Part shown: piece by piece, positions 6,239-10,960 of the stretch
Numbering within the stretch: position 1 is the stretch's first letter
How the letters are laid out: every line of letters begins with the position of its first letter
From: Acidobacteriota bacterium
GTDB lineage: Bacteria > Acidobacteriota > Vicinamibacteria > Vicinamibacterales > Fen-181
Reading direction: 5' to 3'
DNA length: 10,960 nucleotides
Assembly: GCA_003157675.1 (NCBI GenBank)
Contig: PMKG01000471.1
Span: forward strand, 1-10,960
Translations under genes and position numbers: made by a program
Notes under the pieces: generated by a model
The model's input: the letters and a program-made list of their open reading frames with translations, nothing else
Told to the model about the DNA's origin: nothing
The model's database searches: none

Positions 6239-8300
6239 ACTCTGCCTCGGCCCGAGGCAACAGCACCGTGAACGTCGACCCGCTTCCTTCCCGGCTCTCC
6301 ACCGAGACGTGGCCGTCCATGTCGCTGACGATGCCGCGCACGACCGCGAGGCCGAGGCCGAGTCCCTGGCCGGACGGCTTGGTGGAGAAGAACGGCTCGA
6401 ACGCCCTCGCCGAGACTTCGGGGCTCATGCCGACCCCGCGATCGGCGACCGTCAGCGCGACGTAGTCGCCGGCCGGCAGGTCACCCGCCTCCGGAGTCGC
6501 CGGCCCGATCGTGCGGTTCGAGGTGGCGACCTGGATGTCGCCTCCCCGGGGCATGGCGTCGCCCGCGTTGGACACCAGGTTGACCAGCACCTGTTCCATC
6601 TGGCCTTGGTCGGCCCTCACCGGCCAGAGCGACGGGTCGAGCCTCAGCCGGATCTCCACGGGCTCTCTGGTCACGTGGCTCAGCATCGGCTCCACGTCGT
6701 CGATGACGGTGTTCAGGTCGAGACGCCTCCGGCGGACGGGCTGCTTCCGGCTGAAGGCCAGGATCCTGGCCGTCACGCTGGCCGCGCGATCGACGGCGGC
6801 CACCACCTGGCCGAGGTCGGCGGTGAACGGCGAGTCCTCGGACCACTCCGACCGCAACAGCTCGGCGTAGCCGCGGATCACGGTCAGCAGGTTGTTCAGA
6901 TCGTGGGCGAGGCCGCCGGCGAGATGGCTGACGGCGTCCAGCTCCTGCGCCTGGCGCAGGTAGCGCTCGTACTCGTGCCGCTCGGCGATGTCCCGGCAGC
7001 TGACCACGATGCCGCCGACCGATGGATCCCGGCGAAGATCGGTCCACGCCATCTCGACATCTCGCCAGCCGCCGGGCGTGATCTCGATGCGCGTCTCGAA
7101 CTGCGGCGCGGCCTGGGGATTGCCGGCGAGCACGGCGTCGACAACCCCGGCGTCCTCGCGAGGCAGCAGTTCCCGGAAGGGCGCTCCGACCACGACCTGC
7201 GCCCTCCCGCCGCACTCCCGATCGACCGACGGGCTGACATAGGTGATGACGCCGTCCGGGCCGACGATGAGCACGACGTCGGACGAGTTCTGCACCACCG
7301 ACCGGAACCGCGACTCGCGCTGGATCTGCGCCCGGAAGAGACGCCGGTTCTCCTCGATCTCGGCGAACTGGCGGAGCACCAGCAGGGTGCCCATCATCAG
7401 GGCCGCCACCGCGACGGCCTGGAGGAACGCGTCGTCTTTCGCGACCACCCGGGACAGCATCAGCACCAGCGCGCCGCCCACCATGACGTACGAAAGCCGG
7501 CTGCTCCGATAGCCGCGCTCGCTCGTGTCTGCCGTCTGGACGGCCCGGCCCGAGGCGTAGTGCCGCCAGACCCGGCGCGCGGCGACCCAGCGCAGCGCCC
7601 AGGCCGAGAACCACAGCGCGTCCACCGGGTCGCCGGTGTGATAGGCGGGCAGACTGACGAGCACCGAGTTGGCGGCGATGTAGGCGAGGTTCGCGCCGAG
7701 CAGCAACAGCATGGCCTGGCGGATTTCCGGGTCGCGCTTCTGCAGCACGCCGATGCCGGCCACGGCGAGCAGGGCCCAGTCGAGCGACGACTCGACGATC
7801 GCCAGGGCCGTGGTCTCGGCAGGATCGATGAGGAACAGCCTGAAACTGAAATAGAAGGCGATGACGAACCCGGCGACGATGACGAGCGCGGCATCGAGAT
7901 TGAACCGCGTGCGGCCGTGGCGCGGCAGTTGCCGCCCCGGGAAGCAGAGATAGCCCGCAATGAGCACGACCTCCCGCCCGAGCGTCACCGAGTCGACCCA
8001 GGCAGGAGAGCCGCCCCCCGTCGTGATCGAGAGCGTCCAGGCGCTGCCGGCGCCCCACAGCATGATCGACGCGAGCGCCAGCAGTTGCCACGCAAGGCGC
8101 GTGCGATGGTCGATGCCCTTCGCGCGGGAGTTCCGCCAGTTCGCCCACCCGACGATCAGGCCCAGCGGCAGGAAGGCCACCCCCGCGAGATCGGGCCCGC
8201 CGAGGCCCAGCCCTCGGGCCAGCAGAAAGACGAGGTAGACGGCTGCATAGATTGCCGCGGCAAGATCCAGGCGGTCCAACTGTTCCCACGCGGCTCTCAC
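6237..8300 (-). CDS. Membrane-bound PAS sensor histidine kinase without receiver domain
   Basis: 687 residues. The GTG start overlaps the stop of the hybrid kinase (GTGA), with a weak GGGGTG ribosome site four bases upstream. The N-terminal part (about 12-311) has about ten hydrophobic segments and no large extracytoplasmic loop. It resembles the unnamed multi-spanning module seen ahead of PAS domains in many GGDEF and kinase proteins (for example PVDALWFSAW at 225-234 and the LRQ...ENRRLF linker). A PAS domain follows at about 331-440. HisKA carries the phosphoacceptor His466 in GGLAHDLNN. The HATPase domain shows the N-box with N574 and N578, the G1 box DRGVGM (620-625), FEPFFSTK (634-641) and G2 GQGLGLGL (644-651). 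It should autophosphorylate and hand phosphate to a receiver; no stand-alone regulator is in the window. It is a clear paralogue of the gene upstream, which does carry a receiver. The signal is unknown; a membrane or lipid-soluble cue is a reasonable inference. Confidence 0.92.
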   Translation of the reverse strand: MRAAWEQLDRLDLAAAIYAAVYLVFLLARGLGLGGPDLAGVAFLPLGLIVGWANWRNSRAKGIDHRTRLAWQLLALASIMLWGAGSAWTLSITTGGGSPAWVDSVTLGREVVLIAGYLCFPGRQLPRHGRTRFNLDAALVIVAGFVIAFYFSFRLFLIDPAETTALAIVESSLDWALLAVAGIGVLQKRDPEIRQAMLLLLGANLAYIAANSVLVSLPAYHTGDPVDALWFSAWALRWVAARRVWRHYASGRAVQTADTSERGYRSSRLSYVMVGGALVLMLSRVVAKDDAFLQAVAVAALMMGTLLVLRQFAEIEENRRLFRAQIQRESRFRSVVQNSSDVVLIVGPDGVITYVSPSVDRECGGRAQVVVGAPFRELLPREDAGVVDAVLAGNPQAAPQFETRIEITPGGWRDVEMAWTDLRRDPSVGGIVVSCRDIAERHEYERYLRQAQELDAVSHLAGGLAHDLNNLLTVIRGYAELLRSEWSEDSPFTADLGQVVAAVDRAASVTARILAFSRKQPVRRRRLDLNTVIDDVEPMLSHVTREPVEIRLRLDPSLWPVRADQGQMEQVLVNLVSNAGDAMPRGGDIQVATSNRTIGPATPEAGDLPAGDYVALTVADRGVGMSPEVSARAFEPFFSTKPSGQGLGLGLAVVRGIVSDMDGHVSVESREGSGSTFTVLLPRAEAE

Positions 8301-10852
8301 GAGACACCCCGCGCCGCGAGCGCCGCGGCGATGGCCCGGGCGAGGCCTTCCGCGGTAAAGGGCTTGAAGAGGACCTCCACGAGATTACTGCCGTACTGAT
8401 GCAGGTCCCCGCGCTCGCCCGCGAAGCCCGTCATGCAGACGACCGGCACCGACGGCCGCAGCTCTCCGCAGCGGGCGATGAGCTGGCGCCCGTGAACGCC
8501 GGGCATCACGAGGTCGGTCAGGAGCACGTCGAACTCGGCGGACGGGTCGTCGAGGAGGGCGAGCGCCTGCGGCCCGCCCTCCGCCTCGACGACGCGATAC
8601 CCGTGCCGCTCGAGCATCCGGCGGGTCACGTTCCGCACGAACGTCTCGTCGTCGACCAGGAGCACCGTGTACGGGATCGCGGGGCGAACTGCGGCCCCGG
8701 CCTGCTCCTCGGCGGCCGCCACCGGTTCGAGGGATCGCGGGAGCAGGAGCGTGAACGTGGAGCCGGACCCGGGTCGGCTCTCGACTAGTACGTGTCCCTC
8801 GGCGTCGCGCATGATGTCCCGCACCATCGCGAGGCCGAGTCCCATGCCTGCGCCGTGCGCCTTGGTCGAGAAGAACGGCTCGAAGATCCGGCCGAGCACT
8901 TCGGGCGCCATGCCGACGCCGCGGTCGACGACCTCCACCGAGACGTAATCGCCCGGGGGAGTGGAACCGGCCTCCGGCGATGGGGCCTCGATCCGCCGGT
9001 TTGACGTGAGGATCGCGAGCGTGCCGCCGCCAGGCATGGCATCCCGGGCGTTGGTCGCCAGGTTGACCAGCACCTGTTCGAGCTGCCCGGCGTCCGCGCG
9101 CACCGCCCACAGATCCGCCGCCAGCGTGAGCCTCACGTCCACGAGCGGCGTCACCGACTGGCGAAGCACCGAGAACAAGCCCTGGACGAGCGTATTGAGG
9201 TCGATCACCTCGCGCCGGGCCGGCCGCCGGCGGCTGAACGCCAGCACCCGCTTGGTCAGGTGGCCGGCGCGATCGACCGCCTGGCGGATGTGGCAGAGGT
9301 CCTCGGAGGCCGGCGAGCCACCTGGAATCTCGGCGTCGAGCAGGTCGGCGACGCCGCGGATGATCGTCAGCGAGTTGTTGACGTCGTGCGCCAGGCCGTC
9401 GGCCAGACGGCCGACCGCGTCGAGCCTCTGCCTGTGACGCAGCTGCCGCTTCAGCTCGGACCCGACGGTGATGTCGCGGCAGTTGATCACGAAGCCGCCG
9501 ACGGCCGGGTCGTCCCGAAGATCCGTCCAAAGCGCTTCGATCTCGAGCCACTCGCCCTGGGGCGCCGGCAGGTGGAAGATCAGCCGGTGGGGCCCGCGTC
9601 CGGTGGCCACCACCGGACCGACCGCCGCCCGGTCGTCCTCGCGAATGACGTCGCCGAAACGGCTGCCGGCCCGGACCGGCGAGTCCTCGCCGAAGACCCG
9701 CGCGGCGGCGGGGCTCGCGTACGCGATGGTGCCGCCGGCATCGACGACCAGCGTGATGTCGGAGGAGCGCTGGACCAGCGACTGAAACCTGGATTCCTGG
9801 GCGAGCTGCTGCGCGAAGAGCCGATCGTTTTCCTGCAACTCCGCGATCTGGCGGACCGCGAGCAGGGCGAATATCACCGCCGTCGAGAAGGCCAGCACGC
9901 TAAGAAACTGCTGGTCGTGCACGGAGATCCTGCCGATCAGCAGAAGGAACGCCCCGGCCACGACCAGGTAGGAGAACTTCGAGCTCTCGTACTCCGCTGC
10001 GGCCGGGTCTTCCATCCGATCCGCCATCACCCGGTCCCGCTCGTACCAGTAGCGTGACGCCCGGGCCGCGAGCCAGCGGAACACCCACGCGCCGAACCAG
10101 AGGGCGTCGACCGCGTCGCCGGGGCGATACGTCGACCGTTCCGGGCCGGACAACCCACTGACGAGCGCGTAGTTCGCCGCGACGTAGGTCGACACGGCCA
10201 GGGCCCAGCACATGAGGGCGGCCCGGCTGCCCTGATCCCGTTTTCGGACGGACCCGACGGCGGCGAGGACGAACACCGCGCAGTCGATCGCGTGGCCACT
10301 CAGGGCGACCGGAAGCGACTCGTACTCCGGGACGCGCGACCACAGCTTGAGGGCGAAGTATGAGGCGACGGCCAGTCCCGCGAGGACGATGAGCGACGCG
10401 TCGAGCAGGAATCGCACGCGGGCCTGGCGCTCGAAACGCCGCGCCGGAAGCACCAGGCACGCCGCCACGAGCACCGCGCTGTGGATCACCCGGAGGCTGC
10501 CGATCCAGGCCGGCTCCATCTGGGTCCCGGCCAGGCGGGACAGGAAATCGCTGGCGTTTCCGCCCACGAACAAGACCAGCGACGCCACGGCGAACAGCCA
10601 CCACGCGCGTCGCGTCCTCCGGTCGAGACCCGGCAGCCGCGAATTGCTCCAACTGGCCCACGCGACAGCCAGGCCGAGCGGATAGAAGGCGAGCGCGCCG
10701 ACGAGTTCGCTGGCGGCCGTGCCCGGCGTCCTGAGCAGGAGCCAGAGGTAGAACGAGACCGCGTAGACGATCGCCAGGACGTCGACCGTGCCGACGTGGA
10801 AGAGCCCGCCCGTGGTGACGGTCGGCGAGCGATCGCTCGGTTCCTGGTCCAT
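8297..10852 (-). CDS. Hybrid membrane-bound PAS sensor histidine kinase with C-terminal receiver
   Basis: 851 residues, ATG start. The N-terminal region (about 22-335) has about ten hydrophobic segments with short loops, including PGDAVDALWFGAW (244-256), like its paralogue downstream. A PAS domain occupies about 352-462. HisKA has the phosphoacceptor His489 in GLAHDVNN. HATPase motifs are the N-box N597/N601, G1 DRGVGM (643-648), FEPFFSTK (657-664) and G2 GAGMGLGL (667-674). The receiver (about 727-847) has the acidic pair Asp734/Asp735, phosphoacceptor Asp780 in LLTDLVMPG, Thr808 and Lys830 in FKPF, so it looks functional. There is no Hpt or DNA-binding domain; phosphate would have to move on to a partner elsewhere, or the receiver regulates the kinase itself. 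It appears to be the first gene of the operon. No Shine-Dalgarno is visible before the ATG, and no alternative start with a better site is apparent near the N-terminus. Confidence 0.93.
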   Translation of the reverse strand: MDQEPSDRSPTVTTGGLFHVGTVDVLAIVYAVSFYLWLLLRTPGTAASELVGALAFYPLGLAVAWASWSNSRLPGLDRRTRRAWWLFAVASLVLFVGGNASDFLSRLAGTQMEPAWIGSLRVIHSAVLVAACLVLPARRFERQARVRFLLDASLIVLAGLAVASYFALKLWSRVPEYESLPVALSGHAIDCAVFVLAAVGSVRKRDQGSRAALMCWALAVSTYVAANYALVSGLSGPERSTYRPGDAVDALWFGAWVFRWLAARASRYWYERDRVMADRMEDPAAAEYESSKFSYLVVAGAFLLLIGRISVHDQQFLSVLAFSTAVIFALLAVRQIAELQENDRLFAQQLAQESRFQSLVQRSSDITLVVDAGGTIAYASPAAARVFGEDSPVRAGSRFGDVIREDDRAAVGPVVATGRGPHRLIFHLPAPQGEWLEIEALWTDLRDDPAVGGFVINCRDITVGSELKRQLRHRQRLDAVGRLADGLAHDVNNSLTIIRGVADLLDAEIPGGSPASEDLCHIRQAVDRAGHLTKRVLAFSRRRPARREVIDLNTLVQGLFSVLRQSVTPLVDVRLTLAADLWAVRADAGQLEQVLVNLATNARDAMPGGGTLAILTSNRRIEAPSPEAGSTPPGDYVSVEVVDRGVGMAPEVLGRIFEPFFSTKAHGAGMGLGLAMVRDIMRDAEGHVLVESRPGSGSTFTLLLPRSLEPVAAAEEQAGAAVRPAIPYTVLLVDDETFVRNVTRRMLERHGYRVVEAEGGPQALALLDDPSAEFDVLLTDLVMPGVHGRQLIARCGELRPSVPVVCMTGFAGERGDLHQYGSNLVEVLFKPFTAEGLARAIAAALAARGVS

Positions 10853-10867
10853 TGGTGACGGTCGGCG
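10813..10867. repeat. 15-bp direct repeat pair flanking the hybrid kinase start
   Basis: TGGTGACGGTCGGCG (plus strand) occurs at 10813-10827 and again at 10853-10867, exactly 40 bp apart. One copy lies in the codons of residues 9-13 of the hybrid kinase, the other directly before its ATG. A shorter GGTGACG recurs at 10909-10915. The spacers share little, so it could be an old, decayed duplication or a binding-site pair. Confidence 0.55.
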
Positions 10868-10877
10868 CGAACGGTCG

Positions 10878-10902
10878 GGCGGGCGCCTTCCGGGCGCCCG
10901 CC
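10878..10902 (-). terminator. GC-rich hairpin, probable terminator of the upstream gene
   Basis: GGCGGGCGCC (10878-10887) and GGCGCCCGCC (10893-10902) form a perfect 10-bp stem with a five-base loop. It starts 13 bases after the stop of the upstream reading frame, where a terminator is expected, but no T-tract follows on the minus strand. It also lies only 25 bases before the hybrid kinase ATG, so an attenuating or leader role is an alternative. Confidence 0.45.
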
Positions 10903-10915
10903 GTCGACGGTGACG

Positions 10916-10960
10916 TTATCGGCCAGCGTTGCGGACGAAGCGGTCCAGGAACTGCTCCAT
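10916..10960 (-). CDS. C-terminal end of an unidentified upstream gene (partial)
   Basis: Fourteen codons (MEQFLDRFVRNAGR) followed by a TAA stop at 10918-10916, entering from the right edge. The peptide reads as an amphipathic helix with a basic end, as in the C-termini of many alpha/beta-hydrolase or peptidase proteins, but it is too short to identify. A hairpin 13 bases after the stop supports this being a real gene end. The methionine at the window edge may be internal. Confidence 0.4.
   Translation of the reverse strand: MEQFLDRFVRNAGR

Noticed and set aside
6309..8399. Plus-strand open frame of 696 codons over the second kinase
   Set aside because: Shadow of the kinase frame, full of Arg, His and Asp, with no domain and no ribosome site.
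1..10960. CRISPR arrays, tRNA or rRNA genes, insertion sequences and phage or defence genes
   Set aside because: I saw no spaced identical repeats, no RNA gene signatures, no transposase motifs and no defence-type domains on either strand.

Overview
This is a very GC-rich window in which every supported gene lies on the minus strand, so transcription runs from high to low coordinates. I infer an Acidobacteriota genome, probably of the Vicinamibacteria type. The reasons are the strong G/C preference at third codon positions, a secreted sortilin/VPS10-like Asp-box protein with Gly/Arg-rich insertions, and large PAS-type membrane histidine kinases. This placement rests on gene style, not on a marker gene.

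Layout in transcription order. (1) At 10960-10916 are the last 14 codons of an unidentified upstream gene, followed by a perfect 10-bp GC hairpin that probably terminates it. (2) At 10852-8297 is a hybrid histidine kinase with about ten membrane segments, PAS, HisKA, HATPase and a C-terminal receiver. (3) At 8300-6237 is a paralogous histidine kinase with the same layout but no receiver. (4) At 6225-5245 is an ABC transporter ATPase, and (5) at 5248-3845 its ABC-2/NatB-like permease. (6) At 3799-2000 is an AMP-forming long-chain acyl-CoA synthetase. (7) After an intergenic stretch (1999-1752) with a stem-loop and a heptamer-periodic repeat comes the 5' part of a secreted sortilin-like protein, which runs off the left edge.

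Genes 2 to 5 are tightly packed. The two kinases overlap by 4 nt (GTGA), the second kinase and the ATPase are 11 nt apart, and the ATPase and permease overlap by 4 nt (ATGA). The synthetase follows after 45 nt. I infer one operon in which a pair of membrane-lipid-embedded sensor kinases is produced together with an exporter and possibly a fatty-acid-activating enzyme. No DNA-binding response regulator is visible, so the output of the phosphorelay is unknown; the only receiver in the window is the one fused to the first kinase.

I found no RNA genes, CRISPR arrays, insertion sequences or phage genes. Each gene family is recognisable. The least ordinary parts are the paralogous kinase pair tied to an ABC exporter, the heptamer-periodic intergenic sequence at 1917-1996, the SD-less start of the hybrid kinase beside a hairpin and a short direct repeat, the His-rich tail of the synthetase, and the helical insert in the Asp-box protein.
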